A DNA stretch of 64,000 bases from Fulvivirga sediminis (GTDB taxonomy: Bacteria; Bacteroidota; Bacteroidia; Cytophagales; Cyclobacteriaceae): assembly GCF_016757215.1 (NCBI RefSeq), contig NZ_JAESIY010000002.1, positions 1 through 64,000 on the forward strand, given 5' to 3'. The position numbers and the translations under genes are program-made. The notes beneath the pieces are model-generated. The model saw only the letters and a program-made list of their open reading frames with translations, was not told the origin of the DNA and searched no databases. Shown here in pieces: positions 29,243 through 39,055 of the stretch (within the stretch, counting starts at the first letter, position 1; the number at the start of each line of letters is the position of its first letter).

Positions 29243-29250
29243 TATATTTG
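29243..29250 (+). promoter_or_regulatory. Candidate -7 box (TATATTTG)
   Basis: An exact TAnnTTTG match 57 bases upstream of the Bcr/CflA-type exporter ATG and just after the preceding terminator. Confidence 0.45.
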
Positions 29251-29307
29251 GCCTTGGTCAATATAGAAAAAACAATTACAAAGAAGTCCGTAGGACGATG
29301 ATATATA

Positions 29308-30534
29308 ATGGCAGTAAGAAGAATAACGGATAAGAACAAAAAGATAGCCACTATTTTGGCATATTCAGTAGTACCCCTCTCAGGTTTAGTCACAGATATT
29401 TATTTACCGTCTATGCCACATATGGCAATAGATCTGAATGTTCCAGAAAGCACTATACAGCTAACTCTTTCATTCTTTTTAATCAGTTATGGAATTACTC
29501 AAATTTTAGCAGGCAGCATTTTAGATGCCTTAGGCAGGTACCGAATAACCCTGCTCGCTCTACTTTTATTTTCACTTTCCAGTTTAGCCATAGCCGTTTC
29601 AAACAATATTCATGTAATACTGACCATGAGAGCAGTACAAGGGGTATGTGCGGGCTTTGCCGTAGTAGGCAAAAGAGTATTCTTTGTAGATGTATACGAA
29701 GGTCAGAAGCAGCGAAGCCTACTTTCATCCATGACCATAATTTGGGCCGCAGCTCCTATAATAGCGCCTTTTATTGGTGGTTATTTAGAAACTTATTTTA
29801 CATGGAGAAGTAACTTTTATGTACTCGCTATATATGGGTTTATACTAATTATTTTAGAAGGTCTCTTTTCCGGTGAAACTATTAAGAAAACTCATCCATT
29901 AAGGCTAAAATCCACATTATCTGTATATTTCAAAATGTTCAAAACAGCCGATTTCGCGCTAGGAATAGGCATGACCGGCATTAGCTATGGCATGGTGATG
30001 ATGTACAGCATGTCTGGTCCATTTATTATTGAGCATGAAATGGGATATGCCCCTGTCATCACAGGTTATATTTCACTTTTACTAGGCATCGCCTGGATGT
30101 GCGGCGGCTTCCTATCCAAATCTATGTTGGATTACAAGACTCACCATAAATCATATTCTGCCTTAAGCTTTCAGCTATTAATAGCCATGGTTATGATCAT
30201 TGCGGGGTGGTATGGTCAAAGTCTCTTATCTCTTTCTATCACCGCATTTATGATTCACGTAGCTGCAGGTTTCATATTTAATATATTCTTCACCTACTGC
30301 CTATCCCGTTTCCCAGAATATGCAGGAATATCTAACGGCATTACAGGAGGAGGAACCTATTTTTTAACCTCATTTTTAAGCTACGGATCCATCGCTATTT
30401 TTCAGCCTATCCACGAGCAACTGTTGGGACAAGGTTACCTAAGTTTTGCTGCAGTAGGGTTAATAGCCTTTTCCTTATGGCTTACCAGCGCTAAAAAAAG
30501 TCGAATAACCTCCTCAAACATAGGCAATAAGTAA
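29308..30534 (+). CDS. MFS multidrug efflux transporter, Bcr/CflA type
   Basis: 408 residues, about twelve membrane segments. The segment LVTDIYLPSMPHMAIDL near the N-terminus and the QILAGSILDALGRYR loop A match Bcr/CflA-type drug exporters. It starts a new transcript after the terminator at 29146-29182 and is followed 27 bases later by another MFS gene. Export of toxic compounds is the likely role. Confidence 0.88.
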   Translation: MAVRRITDKNKKIATILAYSVVPLSGLVTDIYLPSMPHMAIDLNVPESTIQLTLSFFLISYGITQILAGSILDALGRYRITLLALLLFSLSSLAIAVSNNIHVILTMRAVQGVCAGFAVVGKRVFFVDVYEGQKQRSLLSSMTIIWAAAPIIAPFIGGYLETYFTWRSNFYVLAIYGFILIILEGLFSGETIKKTHPLRLKSTLSVYFKMFKTADFALGIGMTGISYGMVMMYSMSGPFIIEHEMGYAPVITGYISLLLGIAWMCGGFLSKSMLDYKTHHKSYSALSFQLLIAMVMIIAGWYGQSLLSLSITAFMIHVAAGFIFNIFFTYCLSRFPEYAGISNGITGGGTYFLTSFLSYGSIAIFQPIHEQLLGQGYLSFAAVGLIAFSLWLTSAKKSRITSSNIGNK

Positions 30535-30561
30535 AAGTATCTCATATAACTCCTACTCACA

Positions 30562-31731
30562 TTGACACCTCATAAATTATCAAAACAGCTGCTTGTACTC
30601 ATGGCCACTAGCACCGGCCTGGTAGTAGCCAATAACTACTATAACCAGCCCTTACTAGGAGAAATGGCTCGTTCATTTCAAGTGGCTGAATCTGAAGTAA
30701 GCTTAATTCCTATGCTTACTCAAATAGGCTATGCTGTGGGCCTATTTCTAATAGTACCATTAGGAGATAAATTCGAACGTAAAAAACTGATACTTTCAGA
30801 TTTCATATTTATCATAGCGTCATTATTAGCAGCTGCGGTAGCTCAAAACTTATTCACTTTAATGATCTCCAGCTTCTTTATCGGCCTTAGCTCCGTACTT
30901 CCGCAGCTCTTTGTACCCATGGCTGCGCAGCTATCTAGCAACGAAAAAAGAGGCGCTTCCATAGGTACCATGATGACTGGCATGCTTATAGGAATATTAG
31001 GATCTAGAACCATTAGCGGCTTTGTAGGTGCACATTTAGGGTGGCGGTCTATGTACTTCATTGCCGCTGGCATGATGGTTTTACTTTGGATACTTCTAAA
31101 AATTAAACTCCCTACACTTAAGCCAGAGTTTAGTGGAAACTACGCTCAACTATTAAAATCAATTGTATACCAATTTAAAACACGACCAAGGCTAAGAATA
31201 GCGGCTCTAAGAGGTGCATTTGACTTTGCCAGCTTTAGTATTTTCTGGACCACTTTGGTCTTTTTATTGGAAGAAGAACCTTTCAATATGGGCAGCGATG
31301 CCGCCGGGTCATTTGGTTTTGCAGGAATCGTAGGAGCCATAGCAGCTTCCTATGTAGGCCGCTTGGCTGATAAGTATGACAAAAGCAAAATAGTAATTGC
31401 CTCTGTTATTATTATAGCCATATCCTGGCTGATACTTGGATTTTCTCATGCGAGCATTTTAGGGTTAATTATCGGAGCCGTACTTCTAGATCTGGGTGTA
31501 CAGGCCGTGCATATTACCAATCAGACCATCATATTTGCAGGTAATCCACCAGAAAGAAACCGGATCAATACTGTATATATGGTGATGTACTTTGTAGGTG
31601 GCGCCACAGGCACACTCATTGGCGGCCTCGCCTGGACCCATTTTCAATGGATAGGAGTTTGCGTTGCTGGGGGTGCTTTTGGGCTTTTAGTATTAATCGT
31701 TCATTTAGGGTTTGGCAGGTCTTTGAAGTGA
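30562..31731 (+). CDS. MFS transporter, probable TTG start
   Basis: 389 residues if started at the TTG at 30562 (MTPHKLSKQLLVLMATS). The only nearby in-frame ATG, at 30601, would remove most of the first helix, so TTG is preferred. The motif VVANNYYNQPLLGEM in helix 1, the GDKFERKKL loop and RINTVYMVMYFVGGATG belong to a common bacterial MFS efflux group. It is in tandem with the preceding Bcr/CflA exporter. Confidence 0.87.
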   Translation: MTPHKLSKQLLVLMATSTGLVVANNYYNQPLLGEMARSFQVAESEVSLIPMLTQIGYAVGLFLIVPLGDKFERKKLILSDFIFIIASLLAAAVAQNLFTLMISSFFIGLSSVLPQLFVPMAAQLSSNEKRGASIGTMMTGMLIGILGSRTISGFVGAHLGWRSMYFIAAGMMVLLWILLKIKLPTLKPEFSGNYAQLLKSIVYQFKTRPRLRIAALRGAFDFASFSIFWTTLVFLLEEEPFNMGSDAAGSFGFAGIVGAIAASYVGRLADKYDKSKIVIASVIIIAISWLILGFSHASILGLIIGAVLLDLGVQAVHITNQTIIFAGNPPERNRINTVYMVMYFVGGATGTLIGGLAWTHFQWIGVCVAGGAFGLLVLIVHLGFGRSLK

Positions 31732-31860
31732 GGATTTATGAATGAAAGCAACTGAGGTCACTATTCCACCAGTTCTTAGTTGTTTGCTTCTACCACAGGA
31801 AAAACGGCCATATAAACAACTTTAAACAGTCTTTAATAACCTGATATACAGCAAACTAAA

Positions 31861-33198
31861 TTAGTCATCATTTAAAACTCTCCTTATTTTATTGAGTTTG
31901 TAATGATCTCTTTTATACACAAGCCGTTTGCGATTCAATGTAATAGATATACCTATAAGAACTAATATTAAAACACCTACCGAGGTACCAAGCTGATCTA
32001 CAAATGCTTCTTGTTTTTGAGCCTTTCGCTCTCTTTTCTCTTCCTTCACAAAATCGTCTATTTCCTTTTCCAGTAAAAGATTAAGCTGTTGACGGCACTC
32101 CTCCTCCACCCTTTGGTAAGCCTCCACACTAATTCGTAAACTATCAGGCAAAATGGCCATCTGAGATTTAGATAACAACTGAAGGCTATTAGTCACATCT
32201 TTATTAGCGCAAACTTTTGTTGCGTAATGAATGGCCTCATTCAAAACCTTAATCGCCTTATCATGCTGACCTTGTAACTGATAGAATTCGCCTTCGATAT
32301 TGTAATGCTTTAGTATAGATTCTTCACGCATTAGTATAGCCTCCTGCAATTCCTTTCCTTCCATAAGCCATTTTTCTGCTTCTGCGAAATTTTGATCATT
32401 CTGAAATGCATTAGCCATATTGAAATATAATCCAGCCTTGGCATCATCTGAGATACCTTCTAAAGAAAAGGCCTTTTTATAATTATCAACAGCCTTATCA
32501 AAAGCACCTTCATAATACTCAAGGTTGCCCGCTACTGTATATAACCACACGAGCATCTGTGAATCTTTCTTATCAAAGCTCAGCTGTTTGTCTATAGCGC
32601 TGTTAATATGCTTTCTAGCCAACTCCCACTGCTTATTTTCTATGTAGCAAATGGAAATATTTGTTTTCGTTCTTATATAAAATTTTATATCATTTTGACC
32701 TTCATAAATTTCGGCTGCTTGAATCAAATAATCTAATGCCTTATAATAGTTACCTATATCCATAAAAATCACCCCAATATTATTCAGTTCATCCGCACTT
32801 CTCAGTGTATCCTGAGTCTGTTTAAAAATTGACTTGGCCTTTAATGTTGCATTAAGAATATTAACATAATCCCGCTTTTGCCTGTATATCTTTCCTCTCA
32901 AAGACAAAGCCTTACCCAGCAGCGGTTTATTATCTACCTTCTGGGCTATCACTTCCACCTGATCTAAATGGTAATGAGCTAGATCTGGGTTTTCATTTCT
33001 ATATTTTCTTGCCAGTTGATAATGAACCTGAAGCTTGGTTTCATCATCTAAATTGGTTTGAAGAAGACATTTGAGCTGTGCAGGGTCATCAGGAAGAGCT
33101 AAAGTGGATTTAGCCAATATAGATCCTGAAAAAAGGCTAATTAAAACTACTATTGAATAGATACATTTATCTATACAAAGGAACCGTCTGACTATCAA
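31861..33198 (-). CDS. TPR protein with C-terminal membrane helix
   Basis: 445 residues. A signal sequence (about 12-30) is followed by TPR repeats over about 50-345 (for example ELNNIGVIFMDIGNYYKALD, GLYFNMANAFQNDQNFAEAE). Then come a coiled-coil stretch rich in Glu/Lys/Arg (375-400), one transmembrane helix (about 405-425) and a short basic tail. The layout is that of Bacteroidota TPR sensor kinases or TPR-LuxR regulators, but the output domain is missing: the protein stops just after the membrane helix. It may be a truncated sensor or may signal through a partner. Confidence 0.8.
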   Translation of the reverse strand: MIVRRFLCIDKCIYSIVVLISLFSGSILAKSTLALPDDPAQLKCLLQTNLDDETKLQVHYQLARKYRNENPDLAHYHLDQVEVIAQKVDNKPLLGKALSLRGKIYRQKRDYVNILNATLKAKSIFKQTQDTLRSADELNNIGVIFMDIGNYYKALDYLIQAAEIYEGQNDIKFYIRTKTNISICYIENKQWELARKHINSAIDKQLSFDKKDSQMLVWLYTVAGNLEYYEGAFDKAVDNYKKAFSLEGISDDAKAGLYFNMANAFQNDQNFAEAEKWLMEGKELQEAILMREESILKHYNIEGEFYQLQGQHDKAIKVLNEAIHYATKVCANKDVTNSLQLLSKSQMAILPDSLRISVEAYQRVEEECRQQLNLLLEKEIDDFVKEEKRERKAQKQEAFVDQLGTSVGVLILVLIGISITLNRKRLVYKRDHYKLNKIRRVLNDD

Positions 33199-33272
33199 TT
33201 TTATTATTTAGAAAATTTCTAAGCCATTAAATTACATACATAGATCCTTTATTAAAAAAGCAATGCATCATT

Positions 33273-34580
33273 TTATTTCCTTATAAAATACTTAATGGAA
33301 GTTTTAAAATTGGTATAATGAATATATTTTTCATTTTCCATCCAAAAAACCATTTCAGCTTCATCTGCTGATAGCCCTCTAGGCACATAGGGTCTTACAT
33401 TATCTTTTACTGAGTTTTTAGTGATACTTTCTGTTGACCAGGATTTACCCAAGTCATCAGTCTCCCATCTTTCTATTTCAAAAATGCCATTGATCTCTCT
33501 TGAAAGGTACACTACGTGAGAATTATCTGGGTGCAAGCTCATGCCTCCAAAATAATGCGGCTCATATTCCCTCTTGCCTTCAGGTGTTTGAGGAAACCAC
33601 TTACCTGAATCACATATTTTATAACTCTGCCACTTCCCTTTACGATAGCTCGCATACCAGTATTCATGATTATTTTCTGAAGGGCTTTTGGTATATAAAA
33701 TCACCGGCTGATCCTTTTTATCAGAAGCAATATCAGCTATCCACGCCCTGCCTTCTTTTTCATTGGATCTAAATACTAAATCGGCCTCTTTCGGCTCAAA
33801 AGGCAGTGCCGTAGTGTCTCTTATTTTCTCTCCATCAGCTTTAAAGAAAGCTCCACTTTCATAATAAGCATAGTAAACAGAGTTAGTAGGCTCATCTCTT
33901 GGGTGCCCATCTGTAAACACCACATGAATCTTAGAAGTACCATTGGAACCATATTTAACATAAGGCCTATTATTAATATCAAAAGGGTAATTGGTAATAA
34001 ATACCTTGCTCTGAGACCAGGTTTCACCATGATCATCAGACCACATCATATTAGGCTTAAAGCCTGTCCAGCGACCGAAGCAGTATATTCTGTCGTTCTC
34101 AGCTGTTAAGCGAAAAGGGTTAGCGTAGGTCATAGTCTCTCTGGGAAATTTCTCTAACTCCGCTTTGCTTATAGGATGGATAAATTGTGGTTTACTATAA
34201 TTCGATTGATTTTTATAATCTTCTAAAACATTGATAAACAAATCCTTTCTACTATGTCTGGTATACATAGCAAGTATGTCACCTTCGCCCGTGGGCACAA
34301 AAGCAGGGTTATCATGATCATCGTTTTCAAGAAGATAATAGAGCTCACTAGGGTCATTTTCCAGTGTTTTAAAGTTAAACTTAGTGGCTTCAATAGTGCC
34401 ATTAGATTTAACCCAACCCGTAAATATGTAATCTCCCACTTTAATGGCTCTGGGATCTGAAAACCAACACCAGGTGCCGTCATTAGTTAAATACCCCTTA
34501 TTTCCCTGAGCAGATACTTTAACATTATTTATTAGTAAAATAAAACAAATGAAAAGACTTAGCTTCAATTTAATATTCAT
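33273..34580 (-). CDS. Secreted BNR-4 repeat protein
   Basis: 435 residues with a signal peptide ending near VSAQG. NDGTWCWFSDPRAI, then YLLENDDHDNPAFVP, then MMWSDDHGETWSQSKVF and WETDDLGKSWSTES are Asp-box/sialidase-like repeats. The pattern fits the BNR_4 family, whose members sit in polysaccharide lyase and glycoside hydrolase contexts, including ulvan or rhamnogalacturonan lyase relatives. Substrate unknown; no SusCD or other glycan genes are adjacent. Confidence 0.8.
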   Translation of the reverse strand: MNIKLKLSLFICFILLINNVKVSAQGNKGYLTNDGTWCWFSDPRAIKVGDYIFTGWVKSNGTIEATKFNFKTLENDPSELYYLLENDDHDNPAFVPTGEGDILAMYTRHSRKDLFINVLEDYKNQSNYSKPQFIHPISKAELEKFPRETMTYANPFRLTAENDRIYCFGRWTGFKPNMMWSDDHGETWSQSKVFITNYPFDINNRPYVKYGSNGTSKIHVVFTDGHPRDEPTNSVYYAYYESGAFFKADGEKIRDTTALPFEPKEADLVFRSNEKEGRAWIADIASDKKDQPVILYTKSPSENNHEYWYASYRKGKWQSYKICDSGKWFPQTPEGKREYEPHYFGGMSLHPDNSHVVYLSREINGIFEIERWETDDLGKSWSTESITKNSVKDNVRPYVPRGLSADEAEMVFWMENEKYIHYTNFKTSIKYFIRK

Positions 34581-34736
34581 GTATATTATAAGTTACAACT
34601 TAAGATGAATTGAAAATTACATGATTAGATTTTCTACAAAAAACATATGTAATATTAAAAGCGTATTTATTACAGTTATTTATCATTTCATGACTATAAT
34701 CATGTGACTTTTCTGGCACTAGCTCCCATGTCATCC

Positions 34737-34744
34737 TACCTTTG
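34737..34744 (+). promoter_or_regulatory. Candidate -7 box (TACCTTTG)
   Basis: An exact TAnnTTTG match 26 bases upstream of the first paired membrane protein ATG. It gives a very short leader that still contains a strong Shine-Dalgarno-like GGAGG (34758-34762). Confidence 0.5.
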
Positions 34745-34757
34745 CCCGCCAAATTTC

Positions 34758-34762
34758 GGAGG
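34758..34762 (+). promoter_or_regulatory. Unusually strong ribosome binding site (GGAGG)
   Basis: A full GGAGG lies eight bases before the ATG at 34771. Most genes in this window lack such a site, as is usual in Bacteroidota, so this one stands out. Confidence 0.6.
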
Positions 34763-34770
34763 AATTACAT

Positions 34771-35325
34771 ATGAAAAGGACCATTTCTCAGTTTGCTCTA
34801 GCGATAGTTTTTGTATTACAGTCAGCCTTTTTGGGAGCCATAATATTTGAGAAAACCAATATTCCTACAGTATTAGGGCTCTTGACAATTATCGGTGTAC
34901 TTACTATAGTCGCTTGGAGAAAGATACCACACCACCGCTATGATCATTTATGGGAAGACTGCTGGCTCATCGCCTTTGTAGCCTCAGGTGCCGTTTTAAC
35001 ATTCTTTTTAAGTTCGGGTTTACATATGAATTCGGTAGTCTCAGTAGGACTAGTTGGCCTAGCAGCCTCTTTCGTACCCAAATTCACCGGAGACAACCTT
35101 CTGAGCCAACAGATACCTGCCGCTATTTATTGTGGTGCGTTTGTAGGCATGACGAGTCCTGACATCGCTCATGGTTATCAATTTATATTGCTGGCCGCCA
35201 CTACTGCCGGTGTATTGCTGATTTTATCAAAAAATGTATTTCATGGCTATGGCGGAAAACTTGGCACCATGGCCTTTGGAGGTGTTGTTTTGGTAGCTAT
35301 TATTTTAGAATATTTTCTTAAATGA
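34771..35325 (+). CDS. Unknown polytopic membrane protein, first of a coupled paralogous pair
   Basis: 184 residues with about six hydrophobic segments (roughly 8-27, 30-48, 65-86, 89-107, 146-162, 167-183). Residues 70-184 align by eye with the whole of the next protein: VLTFFLSSGL with VLLTFFVSHDL, CGAFVGMTS with GGSFIGMVS, and FHGYGGKLGT with FNGYGGALGT. I do not recognise the family. It has its own promoter-like box and a strong ribosome binding site, and it overlaps the next gene by four bases. Confidence 0.75.
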   Translation: MKRTISQFALAIVFVLQSAFLGAIIFEKTNIPTVLGLLTIIGVLTIVAWRKIPHHRYDHLWEDCWLIAFVASGAVLTFFLSSGLHMNSVVSVGLVGLAASFVPKFTGDNLLSQQIPAAIYCGAFVGMTSPDIAHGYQFILLAATTAGVLLILSKNVFHGYGGKLGTMAFGGVVLVAIILEYFLK

Positions 35326-35735
35326 ACTATATCATTATTACTATCGCTGGTGTAGCAGGTGTGCTACTCACTTTTTTCGTGAGTCATGATCTGAAACAAG
35401 GACCTATTCGTGCTTCCGCAGGACTTTCTCTGCTAGTAGCCATTATTTTTCAACATACTCCATTGCTTCAAGATCTTACCGTTTGCGCAACTATTCCCTA
35501 TGTTTTTATAGGTGGCTCCTTTATTGGTATGGTTTCTTCAGAAGTTATTCACAGTTATACTTTCCTAACCATCTCAGGTATAATATTTTCAATACTGTAT
35601 ATCAACGCTAGTCATTATTTTAACGGATATGGCGGAGCATTAGGCACTACAGCCTGCATATCACTATTGGTATCTATTAGCTTATGGATATACAGCAGAC
35701 AAATCAGACATTGGTTTAAGCATAAAAAAACTTAA
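35322..35735 (+). CDS. Unknown membrane protein, second of a coupled paralogous pair
   Basis: 137 residues, about four to five hydrophobic segments. It shares the motifs GxFxGMxS (GGSFIGMVS, about 69-77) and FxGYGGxLGT (FNGYGGALGT, about 102-111) with the preceding gene, so the two arose by duplication. The ATGA overlap means translational coupling, which suggests that the two products act together, for example as a heteromeric membrane complex. No known family recognised. Confidence 0.72.
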   Translation: MNYIIITIAGVAGVLLTFFVSHDLKQGPIRASAGLSLLVAIIFQHTPLLQDLTVCATIPYVFIGGSFIGMVSSEVIHSYTFLTISGIIFSILYINASHYFNGYGGALGTTACISLLVSISLWIYSRQIRHWFKHKKT

Positions 35736-35850
35736 GCTTCTGTCCGCTACTTTTAATAGGTTATCACAATAAATTTCTAAACTCTAATATCATCTGCTTC
35801 GTTATTCTAGAGCAAGCTTGTAGATTTAAACCTTAAACAAACCAACACAC

Positions 35851-36375
35851 ATGAAATCAATAATAATAACCTTGCTTATTAGCATTTGCGCCATTAGCGA
35901 TTCATCTATTTATGATTTTTCAATAGAAGCGCTGGATAGTGATGAGACTATTCATTTATCAGACTTCAAAGGCAAGAAAATATTGTTTGTTAACGTAGCC
36001 TCTAAATGTGGTTTTACTCCTCAATACAAAGATTTACAGAGACTCTATGAACTAAATAAAGATCATTTAGTAATTCTGGGGCTGCCTTGTGATCAGTTTG
36101 CTGGGCAAGAGCTTAACCAAGAATCATTAATCAAGGAGTTTTGCTCTAATAACTATCAGGTAACTTTCCCCATGACTACCGTGATAGATGTAAAAGGAAA
36201 AAATCAGCATCCTATTTACCAGTGGCTTACACAAAAGGATAAAAATGGATTAGATGATTTTAAAGTATCATGGAATTTCAACAAGTTTTTAGTAGACGAA
36301 AACGGTAAGCTCATTGCGCACTTCGATTCTAAGGTAAATCCACTAAATGAGGAGATTACAAAACATTTGAAATAA
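35851..36375 (+). CDS. Glutathione peroxidase family, exported, Cys type
   Basis: 174 residues. An N-terminal signal (about 1-15) points to a periplasmic enzyme. The catalytic segment ASKCGFTPQY has Cys53 rather than selenocysteine; the Gln motif is GLPCDQFAGQE and the Trp motif is WNFNKFLV. Bacterial Cys-GPx enzymes are usually thioredoxin-dependent peroxidases for hydroperoxides. It is monocistronic with a shared bidirectional terminator after it. Confidence 0.93.
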   Translation: MKSIIITLLISICAISDSSIYDFSIEALDSDETIHLSDFKGKKILFVNVASKCGFTPQYKDLQRLYELNKDHLVILGLPCDQFAGQELNQESLIKEFCSNNYQVTFPMTTVIDVKGKNQHPIYQWLTQKDKNGLDDFKVSWNFNKFLVDENGKLIAHFDSKVNPLNEEITKHLK

Positions 36376-36393
36376 ACACCCTTTCATAAACGT

Positions 36394-36434
36394 AAAAATA
36401 AGGTTAAGGCCAATGGCCTTAACCTTATTTTTTT
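36394..36434. terminator. Bidirectional terminator between GPx and phospholipase C
   Basis: AAAATAAGGTTAAGGCC (36395-36411) pairs perfectly with GGCCTTAACCTTATTTT (from 36415), with a three-base AAT loop and T-runs in both directions. It serves the convergent GPx and phospholipase genes. Confidence 0.93.
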
Positions 36435-36435
36435 A

Positions 36436-38913
36436 TCATGCCATAGCTGGGTCAGAAATACTGTTTTTGCCTACCTCCAACCTACCGGCATAATGAATCT
36501 CTCCTGAGGGGTGCTTAATTTTAAAATCATACCACCCTTTTGTTTGAGAAGCATCAATTATCACCTCTTCCACATCATTAGGCTTTAATGAAAGGGATTT
36601 AAAACTTTCAGCATACACCTCTTGTACTATCTCTACTTTACCGCCTTCTGCACTCTTGATCACTAATTTAATTTGATCTTTATACTCCCTTCCTTTTTTC
36701 ACAGGCTCACACATAATCACAGGAAAAGCTGCTCCTTTTTTCCCTTTAAATTCTCTGAAATAACCATTAGGACCATATACCTGCAAATGATATGAATCCC
36801 CTTCAAAATCATTCAAAGGCCATTGATACTCAATCTTATCACCGGACTTTACGGCAAACGCCCAGGTTTTAACTGGCTGAAATTGACCGTCAAAATCATT
36901 TTTATAATTGCCTGGAGCATAAACATTAAAAGGAGCTCCTAATGACTCTTCTCCAAATATTTCTTTAGCTGCCTCAAATCTGATCACTAAATTTTTACCA
37001 TCTTTCGAGATGCTTGCTTCTGTATGAAGATCATATTTGAGTGCATTAGAAGGCTTAGTTCCGGCTTCCTGAGCTGGCAATTTTCCTGACTTCCTGCCTT
37101 GCTTAGATACTATTCTCGCATCAGATTCAGAAAATGGTAATACTTCACCTGGAGCAGCCTTAAACTTTGCATTATAAATTTCTTTGGTGAATTCGGCTTG
37201 ATTAACAGAATCAGGAAAATCAACTTTCTCTCCATTATAAGGTCTAAATACTGAGGTTAAGTCGCCGCTTACTGCTCTTCTCCAGTGGCTAATATTGGGT
37301 TCAGAAATAGTCTTTCCTGTTTTCTTAGAAAGGAATTTCTCTAAAAATTTAATGGTTGAAGTAATGTCACACACTTCGGAGTTGACCCATCCGCCACGGC
37401 TCCAGGGTGAAGCTACTACTAACGGCACTCTATAGCCTAAGCCTACGGGGCTAGTCCTTGCTTCTTTATCAGAAAATCCTTCTTTTTGCTCTTGCTCCTT
37501 TGTTACAAACTCTCCGGTTACATCTAAACCTTGAGACACTTTCCCACTTTTAGCATTAGCAGGATCAGGAGCTACAAAAGGTGGGATATGATCAAAATAA
37601 CCGTCATTTTCATCATAATTTAAGATAAAAATGGTCTTTTTCCATACTTCAGGGTTCTGGGTAAGGATATCTAACACCTCAGAAACATACCAGGCACCAT
37701 ACCAGGGAGCACTCGGATGGTCAGAAAATTTTTGAGGTGCCACTACCCAAGACACCATAGGCAATTTACCATTACTCACATCACTCCTAAACTGATGCAG
37801 AATATCACCTTTAGGAATATGCGTTTCTCTTTGCTCTCCATCATCTTCATAATGCATAGCTTGAACGCGATGATAATCCGAATCTGCAATATTGGTGGTA
37901 AAAGCCTTATTATGAAGATTTTTTCTCTCAGAAGATAGCTGATTGAATTTTTCAGGATTCCATTTGCTAACGTAATCTCTTATTTCGGTAAGTTCCTGTT
38001 CTTTCTTTGTTGCTTCATCCTTGTTACCTGCCTCCTTTAATGTCTCCCATTCTTTCAGCAGCTGCTTTTCTTTCTGTTGCAACCACTCATAGTGGCCTGC
38101 ACTAAACCTTACTCCATACTGCTCAAACCACTCCAGATTATTATCAGTAAAATTGGCCAACAGCGAGCTATCCTCCACATTGGTAGGGAGGCTCACCTCA
38201 TTTTGATATACACGCCATGAAACTCCTGCTTCTTCCAGCCTCTCAGGAAAAGTCTTCCAATTCACTTCATTATCATAACCCATTTCTCCATTTCTCACCT
38301 TCGCCTTATCTTGTGGGCCGTTGTGGGTTTTGCCTGTCCAGAAATAGTTTCTATTGGTAGTAGTACCCGTAAGAGAGGCACAAAAATGCTGATCACAAAC
38401 GGTGAAAGCATCGGCTAGAGCATAATAAAAAGGAATATCCTCTCTGCTATAATAGCCCATAGTCATAGGAAAATCTCTAAACTCCTTATTGCCGGGCCGT
38501 TTCGCTTCTATCCAGCCATCATATTTACCATCATTACGAGCATCTACCTGATCTTCCCAGGAATGTGGCACACCGCCCATCCAGGTGATTTTAGTGTTCT
38601 TAATATCCAGACGAAAAGGGGCAAAACGATTCCCTTTATTATCTGGCTGTAGCCAAACCGGAAACTTACCAGGCAGGTTAATGGCTCGAGGATCATTAAA
38701 TCCTCTCACTCCTTTTAAAGTGCCAAAACAATGATCGAAAGATCGGTTTTCCTGCATGAGCATTACCACATGCTCAGCATCATAAAAGGTGGTGCCAGGA
38801 TTTGGAGCTATAGCCATGGCCTTATGTATTGAACCCGGCAAAACCTGCCAAGCCCCTGCTCCACCGGTAAGCAAAGCTACTTTCTTGAGAAAATCTCTTC
38901 TTGAATCACTCAT
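36436..38913 (-). CDS. Tat-exported phosphocholine-type phospholipase C
   Basis: 825 residues from the ATG at 38913, chosen because it begins the Tat signal MSDSRRDFLKKVALLTGGAG; the longer open frame adds 20 non-homologous residues. The phosphoesterase domain has the family signature VMLMQENRSFDHCFGTLKG (about 50-68), GTTTNRNYFW and DENDGYFDH. Two C-terminal beta domains (about 640-825) match the usual DUF756-type tail. It hydrolyses phospholipid headgroups in the periplasm or outside the cell. It sits next to SusD and SusC genes on the same strand, with its own 142-base upstream gap. Confidence 0.95.
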   Translation of the reverse strand: MSDSRRDFLKKVALLTGGAGAWQVLPGSIHKAMAIAPNPGTTFYDAEHVVMLMQENRSFDHCFGTLKGVRGFNDPRAINLPGKFPVWLQPDNKGNRFAPFRLDIKNTKITWMGGVPHSWEDQVDARNDGKYDGWIEAKRPGNKEFRDFPMTMGYYSREDIPFYYALADAFTVCDQHFCASLTGTTTNRNYFWTGKTHNGPQDKAKVRNGEMGYDNEVNWKTFPERLEEAGVSWRVYQNEVSLPTNVEDSSLLANFTDNNLEWFEQYGVRFSAGHYEWLQQKEKQLLKEWETLKEAGNKDEATKKEQELTEIRDYVSKWNPEKFNQLSSERKNLHNKAFTTNIADSDYHRVQAMHYEDDGEQRETHIPKGDILHQFRSDVSNGKLPMVSWVVAPQKFSDHPSAPWYGAWYVSEVLDILTQNPEVWKKTIFILNYDENDGYFDHIPPFVAPDPANAKSGKVSQGLDVTGEFVTKEQEQKEGFSDKEARTSPVGLGYRVPLVVASPWSRGGWVNSEVCDITSTIKFLEKFLSKKTGKTISEPNISHWRRAVSGDLTSVFRPYNGEKVDFPDSVNQAEFTKEIYNAKFKAAPGEVLPFSESDARIVSKQGRKSGKLPAQEAGTKPSNALKYDLHTEASISKDGKNLVIRFEAAKEIFGEESLGAPFNVYAPGNYKNDFDGQFQPVKTWAFAVKSGDKIEYQWPLNDFEGDSYHLQVYGPNGYFREFKGKKGAAFPVIMCEPVKKGREYKDQIKLVIKSAEGGKVEIVQEVYAESFKSLSLKPNDVEEVIIDASQTKGWYDFKIKHPSGEIHYAGRLEVGKNSISDPAMA

Positions 38914-39055
38914 TAAATTATAAATACAAATATTAGATATAGATAAAAAAGGTTGTCTCAGGCTTTTATTCATTCAAAAAAACCTAAGACCACCTAAAAG
39001 TAAGCACCACGAAATATTATGCTTATGAAGGATTGTTTCCTTTATGTTAAATTAT

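Noticed and set aside
35851-36375. Selenocysteine-containing glutathione peroxidase
   Set aside because: The catalytic position is an ordinary Cys codon, with no in-frame TGA.
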